Origin: Microbacterium sp. Leaf151
GTDB lineage: Bacteria > Actinomycetota > Actinomycetes > Actinomycetales > Microbacteriaceae
Direction: 5' to 3'
Assembly: GCF_001424225.1 (NCBI RefSeq)
Contig: NZ_LMOR01000002.1
Span: 372,001-436,000, forward strand
DNA: 64,000 bases
Shown here: one piece after another, positions 8,540 to 17,424 of the stretch
Layout of the letters: each line of letters begins with the position of its first letter
Numbering within the stretch: the first letter of the stretch is position 1
Notes under the pieces: generated by a model
The model's input: the letters and a program-made list of their open reading frames with translations, nothing else
What the model was told of the DNA's origin: nothing
The model's database searches: none
Position numbers and translations under genes: made by a program

Positions 8540-8612
8540 TGGACCTGAGGGGACTCGAACCCCTGACCCCCTGCATGCCATGCAGGTGCGCTACCAGCTG
8601 CGCCACAGGCCC
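8540..8612 (-). tRNA. tRNA-Ala (GGC anticodon)
   Basis: A 73-nt cloverleaf on the minus strand begins GGGCCTGTGGCGCAGC and ends GGTCCA. The anticodon stem CCTGC/GCAGG encloses the loop ATGGCAT, so the anticodon is GGC (alanine). The T arm is GGGGTTCGAGTCCCC. The 3' CCA is not encoded. It stands alone between two convergent protein genes. Confidence 0.95.
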
Positions 8613-8652
8613 TTATTTTGTTGTCTGCCCCGTTTGAGGCAACTCCATGAGC

Positions 8653-9561
8653 TTACAACACAGTTCGCGACCGCAGGAAATCGGCGCGACCGGGCGTGTC
8701 GTCTCCGCTCGTGACCGCCGCGATCACGGCGCGGCGGAGCACCTGCCCACGCTCACTCATTGTCCGTTGGCGGGTGACGTACTCGGCCTTGCCCTCGGTC
8801 GTCTCGATCGCCACCGCCGGGTAGCCCCAGCCGCTCAGATCGTAGGGCGAGGCCTCCATGTCGAGGGTGCGGATGTCGCGCGCGAGTTCGAACGCATCGA
8901 GCAGCAGCGGACCCGGTACGAGCGGGCCGAGCTTCACGGCCCACTTGTAGACGTCCATGCCGGCGTGAAGGCATCCGGGCTGCTCGCGCTCGACCTGGTC
9001 GTCGCGCGACAAGGGCGTACGGTTGCGAGGCACGGCGTCGGGTGTGAAGAACCGGAACGCGTCGAAGTGCGTGCACTTGAGATCGTGCGCGTCGACGACG
9101 GCGTCGGTGCCGTCTCGACCGAGGCGCAGGGGGACCGCGTGCCGCACGTCGTCGGCGCGGTACGCCATCGCCCACTCGTGAAGGCCGAAGCAGCCGAACT
9201 GCGCCGGTCGATCCGCCGTCGCGCGCAGCAGGTTCACGACGCCGCGATAGAGCGATCCACGCTCGTCGCGGAAGCGCTCGGCATCCACGCGAACGCCCGC
9301 ACCCTCGGGGCGGTACCAGCGCCAACCGGCGCGTTCGTCGGCGTCGTCGAGCACGATGTCGGGGCCGGGATGCCAGCGGCGCAGGATCGCGGGTTTGTAC
9401 GAGTAGTACGTGAACAGGAAGTCCTCGACCGGATGCTTCTCGGCGCGGCTCGCGCGGGCGCGGTGCGCCGCGGTGAGCGCGTCTGCGCGTTCGGCGTGCG
9501 CGTCCGCCAGGGCGGTCCACTCGGTGCGCGTCAGCGCCGGTGAACGGAGGAGCGTGGTCAC
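8653..9561 (-). CDS. Conserved actinobacterial protein, often labelled 3-methyladenine DNA glycosylase (302 aa)
   Basis: I recognise the family by KHPVEDFLFTYYSYKPAILR (about residues 40-59) followed by WHPGPDIVL, and by FGCFGLHEWAMAYR and QPGCLHAGMDVYKWAVKLGP further on. Databases often name such proteins 3-methyladenine DNA glycosylase, but I see no helix-hairpin-helix glycosylase motif, so that name is uncertain. Several conserved His, Cys, Glu and Asp residues could form a metal or catalytic site. The GTG start at 9561 overlaps the stop of the upstream SRAP gene (GTGA), so the two are co-translated. SRAP proteins handle abasic sites, so a base-damage role for this neighbour would make sense but is not shown. 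Confidence 0.8.
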   Translation of the reverse strand: MTTLLRSPALTRTEWTALADAHAERADALTAAHRARASRAEKHPVEDFLFTYYSYKPAILRRWHPGPDIVLDDADERAGWRWYRPEGAGVRVDAERFRDERGSLYRGVVNLLRATADRPAQFGCFGLHEWAMAYRADDVRHAVPLRLGRDGTDAVVDAHDLKCTHFDAFRFFTPDAVPRNRTPLSRDDQVEREQPGCLHAGMDVYKWAVKLGPLVPGPLLLDAFELARDIRTLDMEASPYDLSGWGYPAVAIETTEGKAEYVTRQRTMSERGQVLRRAVIAAVTSGDDTPGRADFLRSRTVL

Positions 9562-10268
9562 TCGACGGCGTCGATCAGGTCGGGGGAATCGTTGCGGACG
9601 TTGCCCACGGCAGCAGAGACGACGTGGTCGTCGAGCGTCTCGGCCACATCGGGTGCAGCGTCGATCGCGGCATCCAGCACGTCGCCGACATTCTCGGTGG
9701 TCGGGTCCAGCCAGGCGTCGGCGAAGTCGGGGTCCATGAACAGCGGCATACGGTCGTGGATCGAGCCAAGGCGTCCGATCGCGTCGCGCGTCAGGATCGT
9801 GCAGCTCAGCACCCATCGCGCGGGGTCGTCGTCGGCGAGGACGGGGTCTTTCCACCACTCGTAGAGACCGGCGAAGAAGAGCGGCGAGCCGTCGGCGGGG
9901 TGGATGTAGTGCGGGGTCTTGCCCGCCTCGGTGGTCTTCCACTCGTAGTACCCGGATGCCGGGATCACCGCGCGACGCTTGATGAGGGCGTTGCGGAACA
10001 TGGGCTTGTCTTCGACCTCTTCGCTGCGCGCGTTGAACGCCCGTGCGCCGATCTTGACGTCTTTCGCCCACCCCGGGACCAGACCCCAGCGCGCGACCTC
10101 GAGACGCCGCACGGGTGGTTCGCTCTTGATCGAGTCGAGCACGATGCCGACCCGCGAGGTCGGCGCGATGTTGTACGACGGCGGGGGCAGCTCATCAGCC
10201 TCGACATCGGCGCGAAGCACCCCGATGAGCTCGGACGCCACATTGGCCACGACGAATCGACCGCACAT
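9558..10268 (-). CDS. SRAP-domain abasic-site processing protein, YedK/HMCES type (236 aa)
   Basis: Forms a thiazolidine crosslink with abasic sites in single-stranded DNA through its N-terminal cysteine (family knowledge). All hallmark residues are visible: MCGRF with Cys2, YNIAPTS near 41, RAFNARSE near 87, IPASGYYEWK with the active-site Glu, and the conserved His in IHDRMP near 184. The full length is one SRAP domain. A TACGGT box on the minus strand (10280-10275) ends 6 nt before the ATG, so the transcript is probably leaderless. It is translationally coupled to the following gene. Confidence 0.95.
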   Translation of the reverse strand: MCGRFVVANVASELIGVLRADVEADELPPPSYNIAPTSRVGIVLDSIKSEPPVRRLEVARWGLVPGWAKDVKIGARAFNARSEEVEDKPMFRNALIKRRAVIPASGYYEWKTTEAGKTPHYIHPADGSPLFFAGLYEWWKDPVLADDDPARWVLSCTILTRDAIGRLGSIHDRMPLFMDPDFADAWLDPTTENVGDVLDAAIDAAPDVAETLDDHVVSAAVGNVRNDSPDLIDAVE

Positions 10269-10363
10269 GCCTCCACCGTACGCGCCCCCTCCGACATCGG
10301 CTCGACGGCATCGGCGACGGCATCGGCCGCCCGCGGCATCCCCGCTCACATCCTCAGTGATTC

Positions 10364-10425
10364 GCACAACCTCAGGCCGAGTGCCCCGGATGCCACTCAC
10401 TTCGTGCACATCGCTGAGGTTGCGC
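10364..10425. repeat. Inverted repeat in the App1/SRAP gap
   Basis: Arms 10364-10375 and 10414-10425 are complementary at 11 of 12 positions, separated by 38 nt that themselves contain GAGTG...CACTC. The element lies between the App1-like gene stop and the SRAP promoter. It may be a terminator for the upstream gene or a folded-back dispersed repeat. Confidence 0.5.
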
Positions 10426-10447
10426 ACACCGCGGCATCCGCCGCCGC

Positions 10448-11488
10448 TCAACCGTCGCGCGAAATGACCCCGACGTCCTCGAGCCGAGCGAGCAGGGCGG
10501 CGCCATCGGACCCGGTGACCCACGGCACCTCGGCCGCGGAGTGATCGTCGACGACCGTTCGGCCACCCGCGAGGACGGCCTCGGCGGGCAACAGCCGGCG
10601 GATCGCGACCGCTGCGACGCTGTCGGGGTGCTCGATCGCGAAGCCCGTGTAGATCGCGTCGTCGTGCTGACCGTCGTCGCCGACGAGCAGCCACTTCACG
10701 TGCGGGAACTCGCTCGCGACGCGCCGCAGGTTGAGCTCCTTGTGATCGCGGCCGCTCCGGAACCATCGGTCGTGCGTGGGACCCCAGTCGGTGAGCAGGA
10801 ACGATCCGGCGGGGAACAGGTGCCGACGCATGAACCGCGTCAATGTCGGGGCGACGTTCCACGCGCCGGTGGACAGGTAGATGACGGGGGTGCCGGGGTG
10901 TTCGCGGGTCAGTCGCTCGAGCATCACCGCCATACCCGGGACGGGCTGACGGGCGTGCTCGTCGACGACGAACGAGTTCCACGCCGCGAGGAAGGGGCGG
11001 GGGAGGAGGGTCACCATCACCGTGTCGTCGATGTCGCTCACGACGCCGAAGCGCACATCCGAGCCCACGATGAACACGCGGGTCTCGGCCGGCTCGCTGC
11101 CCTCGACCGACATCGTGATCGACTGCCACCCGGGTGCCAGGCTCGCGGGGAGCTTCGCGTCGATCACGCCGCCACGATCGGCCGACACGGTGTGCGTGAC
11201 GCCGTCGATCACGACGTCGACCTTCGCCATGCCCACCGGAACGGCCGCGAAGCTGCGCCAGCCGCGCAGACTCGCGAACTCCCCGGTCGAGGTGCGCTTG
11301 ATCGGCGGGGCGATCAGCACGCGTCCGAGGACGCGCACCCACTCCTCGGTTCCGTAGCCCGGAAAACCGGTGACGGCGGGCCGGAGGCCGCGGGAGCGTG
11401 CCCTCCGCTCACGCCACCGGTGGAAGCGGCGCTCGAGTCGGGCGAACCAGAGCACCTTGGCGCGGGTGGAGCGAGGAGAACGAGGCAT
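10448..11488 (-). CDS. App1-like phosphatidate phosphatase domain protein (346 aa)
   Basis: Carries the DUF2183/App1 core: VVSDIDDTVM at about 158-167 is the DxDxT phosphatase motif, followed by PVIYLSTGAWN, LLTDWGP and WLLVGDDGQHD, which supply the remaining HAD-type catalytic motifs. Yeast App1 dephosphorylates phosphatidic acid; bacterial substrates are unknown. An N-terminal basic region (residues 1-35) precedes a beta-rich domain at about 45-150. No signal peptide is evident. The start lies 5 bp after the end of the DedA gene, so the two are probably co-transcribed, which would link two membrane-lipid related proteins. Confidence 0.9.
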   Translation of the reverse strand: MPRSPRSTRAKVLWFARLERRFHRWRERRARSRGLRPAVTGFPGYGTEEWVRVLGRVLIAPPIKRTSTGEFASLRGWRSFAAVPVGMAKVDVVIDGVTHTVSADRGGVIDAKLPASLAPGWQSITMSVEGSEPAETRVFIVGSDVRFGVVSDIDDTVMVTLLPRPFLAAWNSFVVDEHARQPVPGMAVMLERLTREHPGTPVIYLSTGAWNVAPTLTRFMRRHLFPAGSFLLTDWGPTHDRWFRSGRDHKELNLRRVASEFPHVKWLLVGDDGQHDDAIYTGFAIEHPDSVAAVAIRRLLPAEAVLAGGRTVVDDHSAAEVPWVTGSDGAALLARLEDVGVISRDG

Positions 11489-11493
11489 CGGCC

Positions 11494-12174
11494 TCAGTCT
11501 TTCACGTCACCGTCCCTGCGGCCGAGGGTGGGGACGTCATCGGCCAGATGACGTCGCTCTGCGCGCTCGATGAGCTTCTTTCCGACGAACACCAGCACGA
11601 GGAAGACGACGAGGATACCGACGAAGATGTATCCGGCGTAGTGGAGCTGATCCGCGAGATCGCGGTAGGTGCCCGCGGCGGTGGCCGCGACCGAGATGTA
11701 GAGACCGGCCCAGATGATGCAGGCGGGAGTCGTCCACGCGAGGAAGCGGCGATAGCTGTAGCCGCTCATTCCGACGGTCAGCGGAACGAGCGAGTGCAGC
11801 ACGGGGAGGAAACGCGACAGGAAGATCGCCAGCCCTCCGCGGCGGCTGAGGTAGCGGTCGGCACGCTCCCAGTTGCGCTCGCCCAACTTCTGGCCGAGGC
11901 GCGATGCGCGGATGCGCGGGCCGAAGTACCGGCCGAGCCAGAACCCGAGGCTCTCACCCAGCAGGGCGCCCACCACGACCGCCGCGGCCAGCAGGACGCC
12001 CTCGAGCGGCGAGCCGACGGCGGTGCCCGCGACGATCACCATCGTGTCGCCCGGGACGATGAGGCCGACCAGCACGCTCGTCTCGAGCATGACCGCGAGA
12101 CCGGTGATGACCGTACGCAGCACGGGATCGACGTTCTGGACGACGTCGAGCAGCCACGTGAGGATCTCGTTCAC
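11494..12174 (-). CDS. DedA-family membrane protein (226 aa)
   Basis: Integral membrane protein of the DedA/SNARE-associated family, implicated in membrane homeostasis and lipid flipping. Typical segments are present: GLIVPGDTMVIVAGT, GESLGFWLGRYFG, and FLSRFLPVLHSLVPLTVGMS with the conserved arginine. About five hydrophobic helices are visible, ending in a basic tail. I placed the start at GTG 12174 because a minus-strand TAAGCT box (12187-12182) lies 7 nt upstream, matching the leaderless pattern seen throughout the window. The App1-like gene follows 5 bp downstream. Confidence 0.92.
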   Translation of the reverse strand: MNEILTWLLDVVQNVDPVLRTVITGLAVMLETSVLVGLIVPGDTMVIVAGTAVGSPLEGVLLAAAVVVGALLGESLGFWLGRYFGPRIRASRLGQKLGERNWERADRYLSRRGGLAIFLSRFLPVLHSLVPLTVGMSGYSYRRFLAWTTPACIIWAGLYISVAATAAGTYRDLADQLHYAGYIFVGILVVFLVLVFVGKKLIERAERRHLADDVPTLGRRDGDVKD

Positions 12175-12181
12175 CTCCGTC

Positions 12182-12210
12182 AGCTTACGGCCGCCGCTCC
12201 CGCCTAGCCT
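12182..12210. promoter_or_regulatory. Divergent leaderless promoters of the DedA gene and pabB
   Basis: Minus-strand TAAGCT (12187-12182) is 7 nt from the DedA GTG, and plus-strand TAGCCT (12205-12210) is 6 nt from the pabB GTG. The two -10 boxes are 17 bp apart, so each promoter's -35 region falls on the other's -10 region. Confidence 0.65.
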
Positions 12211-12216
12211 GGGAGC

Positions 12217-13455
12217 GTGCCGCACTCCGCCCCCTCGTTCACCCCCGTCGAGTGGGTCGATCCCGAGGCGGTGTTCCTGCACCTGTTCGCCGACGCTCCC
12301 GACGCCTTCTGGCTCGACGCCGGGACGGCCGCGGCGACAGGGTGGAGCTGGATGGGCGCGGGCCGTCGCGACCCGTCGTCCCGGCCGATGGAACAGGATG
12401 CCGCGGCCTCCGGCTCCGCACACGACGAACTGGGGCCGTTCCGTGGTGGGTGGGTGGGGTGGCAGACCTACGAGGGGGAATCCGCGTGGCTGCGCGTCGA
12501 CGCCCTGCTCGCCTTCGACCACGCTCTGCGCCGGATGTACGCCGTGGGCGACCCCACCCTCGCGGCCCGCGTCGCCGAGGCGCCGACGCCCGACGAGGTC
12601 GACCCCGCGGAGGACCGGGGCACGGCATCCGCCCGCGTCACCCCCGACCGTTACGCCGAACTGATCGAGGCGTGCCGCGACCGTATCCGCGAGGGCGACG
12701 CGTACCAGCTGTGCCTCACGACGCGGTTCACCGTGCCCGGCGCGGTCGATGCGCTCGCGGTGTTCCGGCGGCTCCGCCGTGCGTCGACATCGCACCACGC
12801 CGGCTTCGTCCGCATCGGCGAGGTCGCACTGGTCAGTGCGTCGCCCGAACGGTTCCTCGTGGTGCGCGACGGTTCCGTGCACACGCATCCCATCAAGGGC
12901 ACCCGGCCCCGGTCCGCCGATCCGGCTCGTGACGCGGCGTTCGCCGAAGACCTGCGGACGGATGCCAAGGAGCGCGCCGAGAACGTGATGATCGTCGACC
13001 TGATGCGCAACGACCTCTCCCGGGTCTGCGAGCCGTCGACGGTCGGCGTCGACCGGCTGCTCGAGGTCGAGACCTACCCGCACGTTCACCAACTCGTGAG
13101 CGAGGTGTCGGGCAGGCTCCTGCCCGGAACCACCATCGGCGACCTGCTCGACGCGACGTTCCCGGCGGGCAGCATGACCGGCGCGCCGAAGGAGTCCGCG
13201 ATGCGGATCCTCGCCGGACTCGAGCAGACCCCGCGTGGTCTCTACGCGGGTGGCTTCGGATGGATCGGCGACGACGGCGCCGCAGACCTCGCCATGGTGA
13301 TCCGCAGCGTCGTCGTGCATCCGGATGCCGCCTACGTCGGCGCGGGCGGGGGCATCACCTGGCGGTCGGTCGCGGCATCCGAGGTCGCCGAGGTGGGCAT
13401 CAAGGCGCGAGCCCCTCTCGCCGCTCTCGGGGCCGCGGTGCCGCCGGGGTGGTGA
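12217..13455 (+). CDS. pabB: Aminodeoxychorismate synthase component I (412 aa)
   Basis: Chorismate-binding enzyme that makes 4-amino-4-deoxychorismate for folate synthesis. The chorismate-binding domain is complete: [37 protein letters not shown], and [15 protein letters not shown]. The PIKGT motif carries the lysine found in PabB, whereas anthranilate synthase TrpE has PIAGT, so pabB is preferred. No glutaminase partner gene is in the window. GTG start at 12217 follows a TAGCCT box by 6 nt. The C-terminal lyase (pabC) is not fused. Confidence 0.9.
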   Translation: MPHSAPSFTPVEWVDPEAVFLHLFADAPDAFWLDAGTAAATGWSWMGAGRRDPSSRPMEQDAAASGSAHDELGPFRGGWVGWQTYEGESAWLRVDALLAFDHALRRMYAVGDPTLAARVAEAPTPDEVDPAEDRGTASARVTPDRYAELIEACRDRIREGDAYQLCLTTRFTVPGAVDALAVFRRLRRASTSHHAGFVRIGEVALVSASPERFLVVRDGSVHTHPIKGTRPRSADPARDAAFAEDLRTDAKERAENVMIVDLMRNDLSRVCEPSTVGVDRLLEVETYPHVHQLVSEVSGRLLPGTTIGDLLDATFPAGSMTGAPKESAMRILAGLEQTPRGLYAGGFGWIGDDGAADLAMVIRSVVVHPDAAYVGAGGGITWRSVAASEVAEVGIKARAPLAALGAAVPPGW

Positions 13456-13519
13456 CCCCGGGTCCGATAACCTGGACGCTGGCCTCCGGGCCTCCCCGAC
13501 TCACACGATTGGTTCTCCC

Positions 13520-16093
13520 GTGTCTCAGAACTCCGCACCCGACGCCCGCGACGGTGGCTTCGACACCCACGCCATCCAGGCGAAGTGGCAGCAGGCGTGG
13601 GCCGAGAAAGACCCGTTCCGCGCCGGCGGCGACGACGATACGCGCCCCCGCAAGTACGTGCTCGCGATGTTCCCCTACCCCTCGGGCGACCTGCACATGG
13701 GCCACGCCGAGAACTACCTCTACTCCGACATCGTCGCCCGTTTCTGGCGCCACCGCGGCTACAACGTGCTCAACCCGATCGGGTGGGACTCGTTCGGTCT
13801 GCCCGCCGAGAACGCCGCCATCAAGCGCGGCGCCGACCCCGTCGAGTGGACCTACGCGAACATCGCCCAGCAGAAGGCGAGCCTGAAGGACTACGGCGTC
13901 TCGTTCGACTGGAGCCGGGTGCTGCACACCAGCGACCCCGAGTACTACCGCTGGAACCAGTGGCTGTTCCAGAAGCTGTACGACAAGGGGTTGGCGTACC
14001 GCAAGGACGCGCTGGTCAACTGGGATCCGGTGGATCAGACCGTGCTCGCCAACGAGCAGGTGCTGCCCGACGGCACGAGCGAGCGCAGCGGCGCCGTGGT
14101 GGTCAAGAAGAAGCTCACGCAGTGGTTCCTGCGCATCACCGACTACGCCGACCGCCTGCTCGACGACCTCAACCAGCTCGAAGGCTTCTGGCCGAGCAAG
14201 GTCATCCAGATGCAGCGCAACTGGATCGGTCGCTCCGTCGGTGCCGACATCACGTTCGAGATCGAGGGCCGAGCCGAGAAGATCACGGTCTTTTCCACCC
14301 GTCCCGACACCTTGCACGGGGCGACGTTCTTCGTCGTGGCGCCCGAGTCCGACCTGGCCGCCGAGCTGGCGGCATCCGCGGATCAGGGGGTGAAAGAGAC
14401 GTTCGAGGCGTACCTCGCCCAGGTGCAACGCGCGACCGACATCGAGCGCCAGGCGACCGACCGCCCCAAGACCGGTGTGTTCCTCGGCCACTACGCGATC
14501 AACCCCATCAACGGCGAGAAGCTGCCGATCTGGGCCGCCGACTACGTGCTGGCCGACTACGGTCACGGCGCGGTCATGGCCGTGCCCGCCCACGACCAGC
14601 GCGACCTCGATTTCGCGCGTGCGTTCGACCTGCCCGTGCGGGTCGTCGTCGACACCCTCGCCCCCGTCACCGGTGCGATCCCCGTCATCGAGCTCGACGA
14701 CGAGGGGGTGCCGATCGACCCGCTGGGCGACCTCGACGACACCGACCCGGTGAAGACCGGCGTCGCGTTGACGGGCGATGGTCGCATGATCAACTCCGGC
14801 TCGCTGAACGGCCTGTCCAAGCGCCACGCGATCGCGCGCATGATCGATGAGCTCGAGGCGAAGGGCGTCGGCCGTGCGGCCAAGACCTACCGCCTCCGCG
14901 ACTGGCTCATCTCGCGTCAGCGCTACTGGGGCACACCCATCCCGATGCTCCACGGCGAAGACGGCTCGATCACGCCGGTGCCCGCCGACCAGCTGCCGGT
15001 CGTGCTGCCCTCGGTGGAGGGTCTCGACCTGAAGCCGAAGGGCACGTCGCCCCTGGGAGCGGCGACGGAGTGGGTGCAGGTCACCGACCCCGAGACGGGC
15101 CAGACGCTGCTGCGCGACCCCGACACCATGGACACGTTCGTCGACAGCTCCTGGTACTACCTGCGCTTCCTCTCGCCTGACAGCTCGACCGAGGCGTTCT
15201 CGGGCCGTGAGGCGTCGAAGTGGGGCCCCGTCGACTTCTACATCGGCGGCGTCGAGCACGCGATCCTGCACCTGCTGTACGCGCGTTTCATCACCAAGGC
15301 GCTGTTCGACATGGGCCTGGTCGAGTTCACCGAGCCGTTCTCGAGTCTCATCAACCAGGGCATGGTCGTCCTCGACGGCGCCAAGATGTCGAAGAGCAAG
15401 GGCAACCTGGTGCTGTTCCAGGAGGAACTCGACGCCCACGGCGCCGACGCCCTGCGCGTGGCCCTGGCCTTCGCCGGCCCGGTGGAGGACGACAAGGACT
15501 GGAACGACGTCTCGACCACGGGCGCGGCCAAGTTCCTCGCCCGCGCCCTGCGCATCGCGCACGACGTCGACAGCGAGACCGACGTGGTCTGGGCCGAGGG
15601 CGACAAGTCCCTCCGCCGCGTGACGCACCGCCTCCTGGCCGAGGCGCCGAATCTCATCGAGCAGACGAAGTTCAACGTCGTCGTCGCCCGTCTGATGGAG
15701 CTGGTCAACGCCACCCGCAAGGCGATCGACGGCTCGGCCGGCGTCAGTGATCCTGCCGTCCGTGAGGCCGCCGAGGTCATCGCGATGGCCCTCGACCTGT
15801 TCGCCCCGCACACCGCAGAAGAGATGTGGCAGACGCTCGGCTACGACGGATTCGTGGGACTCGTGACCTGGCGTCAAGCCGATCCCACCCTGCTGGTGGA
15901 AGACAATGTCGTCGCCGTCGTGCAGATCGACGGCAAGGTGCGCGCGACCCTCGAGGTCTCGGCCAAGATCGGCGGTGACCAGCTCGAGGCCCTCGCCCGC
16001 GGTGACGAGCGCGTGCGCCGCGCCCTCGGTGAGCGCGAGATCGTGCGCGCGGTGGTGCGTCCGCCGAAGGTGGTCAGTTTCTCCACGAAGTAG
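13520..16093 (+). CDS. leuS: Leucyl-tRNA synthetase (857 aa)
   Basis: Charges tRNA-Leu with leucine. The class I HIGH motif appears as HMGH in [18 protein letters not shown] (about residues 52-70), and the KMSKS loop as AKMSKSKGN near 620. The connective editing domain contains the threonine-rich [14 protein letters not shown] near 256. The anticodon-binding region and a C-terminal domain ending in [13 protein letters not shown] complete it, at normal length for the bacterial enzyme. I chose GTG 13520 since the family homology begins right after it; a possible promoter box (GATAAC, 13466-13471) gives a short leader. Confidence 0.97.
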   Translation: MSQNSAPDARDGGFDTHAIQAKWQQAWAEKDPFRAGGDDDTRPRKYVLAMFPYPSGDLHMGHAENYLYSDIVARFWRHRGYNVLNPIGWDSFGLPAENAAIKRGADPVEWTYANIAQQKASLKDYGVSFDWSRVLHTSDPEYYRWNQWLFQKLYDKGLAYRKDALVNWDPVDQTVLANEQVLPDGTSERSGAVVVKKKLTQWFLRITDYADRLLDDLNQLEGFWPSKVIQMQRNWIGRSVGADITFEIEGRAEKITVFSTRPDTLHGATFFVVAPESDLAAELAASADQGVKETFEAYLAQVQRATDIERQATDRPKTGVFLGHYAINPINGEKLPIWAADYVLADYGHGAVMAVPAHDQRDLDFARAFDLPVRVVVDTLAPVTGAIPVIELDDEGVPIDPLGDLDDTDPVKTGVALTGDGRMINSGSLNGLSKRHAIARMIDELEAKGVGRAAKTYRLRDWLISRQRYWGTPIPMLHGEDGSITPVPADQLPVVLPSVEGLDLKPKGTSPLGAATEWVQVTDPETGQTLLRDPDTMDTFVDSSWYYLRFLSPDSSTEAFSGREASKWGPVDFYIGGVEHAILHLLYARFITKALFDMGLVEFTEPFSSLINQGMVVLDGAKMSKSKGNLVLFQEELDAHGADALRVALAFAGPVEDDKDWNDVSTTGAAKFLARALRIAHDVDSETDVVWAEGDKSLRRVTHRLLAEAPNLIEQTKFNVVVARLMELVNATRKAIDGSAGVSDPAVREAAEVIAMALDLFAPHTAEEMWQTLGYDGFVGLVTWRQADPTLLVEDNVVAVVQIDGKVRATLEVSAKIGGDQLEALARGDERVRRALGEREIVRAVVRPPKVVSFSTK

Positions 16094-16110
16094 CGCCGAG
16101 GCTGCGGTCG

Positions 16111-16200
16111 TTGAGCCACCGGAACCGGCATCGACCCTGATCGCCCGATGCCACGTCTCCACGTTATGCGGGGCGGGGGACGTGGCATCCGGTGGCTCGA
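16111..16200. terminator. Nested inverted repeat between leuS and the DUF2087 gene
   Basis: An outer stem of 12 bp (16111-16122 with 16189-16200, one mismatch) encloses a perfect 11-bp inner stem (16147-16157 with 16179-16189) with a 21-nt loop. It lies between convergent genes and may act as a two-way terminator. The size and nesting also resemble a small dispersed palindrome. Confidence 0.6.
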
Positions 16201-16205
16201 CGCGC

Positions 16206-16703
16206 TCAGGATGCCGAGGTGTAGGCGCTTCCGTCGCGGGTGCGGGCGAGGAGGCCCGCGTCGATCAGGTAGCGCCGCATCGACACGGGGTCGTCGGTGA
16301 TCTCTGCGAGTCGATCGGTGACGTGGGCCTCGGTGATGGTTTCCTGCGGCCTCAGGACGCGGATCGCGATGTGGGCGAGCACCTCCCGGCGGTCGGCGGC
16401 GCGTGAAGGGTAGGTCGACAGGCGTCCCTCGGTGAAGAATCGCGCGACGCCGTCGGGGCGGACGGGCGTGGATGCCGCGGCGAGGGCGATGCGGAAGATC
16501 TCGGACTCCGCCCGCCAGCCGCCGTCGACGGGGGAGATGAGTCCCGCCGCCTGAAGGCTGTCGAGAACCCGACGGCGTTTGCCGGGGGAGAGCGACGACA
16601 GGTGCGCGTCGACGGATTGTCCGAGGACGACGAGCGCGTAGATCTCTCGCGCACGGTCATCGGCGAGGGCAGCGACGACAGGACGCCAGGAGTTCGCGGA
16701 CAT
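16206..16703 (-). CDS. DUF2087-domain protein (165 aa)
   Basis: The C-terminal half has the DUF2087 pattern: FFTEGRLSTYPSRAADRREVLAHIAIRV at about 88-115 (shown here as its edges FFTEGRLSTYP and REVLAHIA), then ITEAHVTDRLAEI and SMRRYLIDAGLL. The N-terminal half looks like a winged helix (VLDSLQAAGLISPVDGGW), suggesting a DNA-binding regulator. That is an inference from the helix-turn-helix-like pattern; no target is evident. A minus-strand TAGCCT box (16715-16710) lies 6 nt before the ATG. Confidence 0.85.
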   Translation of the reverse strand: MSANSWRPVVAALADDRAREIYALVVLGQSVDAHLSSLSPGKRRRVLDSLQAAGLISPVDGGWRAESEIFRIALAAASTPVRPDGVARFFTEGRLSTYPSRAADRREVLAHIAIRVLRPQETITEAHVTDRLAEITDDPVSMRRYLIDAGLLARTRDGSAYTSAS

Positions 16704-16709
16704 CCCCCC

Positions 16710-16803
16710 AGGCTAGGGCTGCTCCTCCCCGGCGGACGAGCTGCCGCGTTTGTGCACGGATCGGTTCCCGGTCGCCACGCAGACAGTACGGCGTTCGTAG
16801 CGT
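16710..16803. promoter_or_regulatory. Divergent leaderless promoters of the DUF2087 gene and comEA
   Basis: Minus-strand TAGCCT (16715-16710) precedes the DUF2087 ATG by 6 nt. Plus-strand TAGCGT (16798-16803) precedes the comEA GTG by 6 nt. Confidence 0.6.
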
Positions 16804-16809
16804 CCTGGT

Positions 16810-17424
16810 GTGACCTCGACTTCCGACCCCGTACCGAGCGACAAGCTGGAGCCGCGCGCGCGCCTGGGCGTCGGCGCCGTCGTCGTGCTGGTGCTCCTGG
16901 CCTTCGCGGTCACGATTGGGATCGGCATGGTGCGCGGTGCGACCGGCGCCGAGGTCGTGGAGCCGGTGTCGACCGCCTCATCGTCTCCGCGGGTCCCCGC
17001 CGAGGCCGGACTCTACGTCCACGTCGCCGGGGCCGTACGCGAGGCCGGTCTCTACCGACTCGACGCCGGAGACCGGGTGGCCGATGCCATCGCGCGGGCG
17101 GGTGGCTTCGCCGATGACGCGGCACGCGACGGGGTCAACCTCGCGCGTCCCGTCGCCGACGGCGAGCAGATCGTCGTGCCGGTGGTGGGGTCCGAAGTCG
17201 CGGGGCCCGCCTCCGGTGGCTCGGCGGCAGACGGACTGATCGATCTCAATGCCGCCACCCCCGAGCAGCTCGACACCCTTCCGCGCGTGGGTCCCGCGAT
17301 GGCCGACCGCATCATCGAGTGGCGTGAGACGAACGGCCGGTTCACCAGCGTCGACGATCTGCAGTCGGTGCCGGGCATCGGTGAGAAGATGCTGGCCGCC
17401 CTTCGCGATCTGGTGCGGGTGTGA
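16810..17424 (+). CDS. comEA: ComEA-family DNA-binding protein (204 aa)
   Basis: Receptor that binds incoming DNA during transformation and hands it to ComEC (family knowledge). A transmembrane segment lies at about residues 20-41, an SLBB domain follows (LYVHVAGAVREAGLYRL, about 61-77), and the C-terminal 65 residues hold two helix-hairpin-helix motifs (LNAATPEQLDTLPRVGPAMA and LQSVPGIGEKML). The layout is the complete ComEA type. The GTG start is preceded by a TAGCGT box 6 nt away. The stop overlaps the comEC start by 4 bp. Confidence 0.94.
   Translation: MTSTSDPVPSDKLEPRARLGVGAVVVLVLLAFAVTIGIGMVRGATGAEVVEPVSTASSSPRVPAEAGLYVHVAGAVREAGLYRLDAGDRVADAIARAGGFADDAARDGVNLARPVADGEQIVVPVVGSEVAGPASGGSAADGLIDLNAATPEQLDTLPRVGPAMADRIIEWRETNGRFTSVDDLQSVPGIGEKMLAALRDLVRV

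Noticed and set aside
8653..9561. Confident call of 3-methyladenine DNA glycosylase
   Set aside because: The name circulates for this family, but no helix-hairpin-helix or AAG fold signature is visible.
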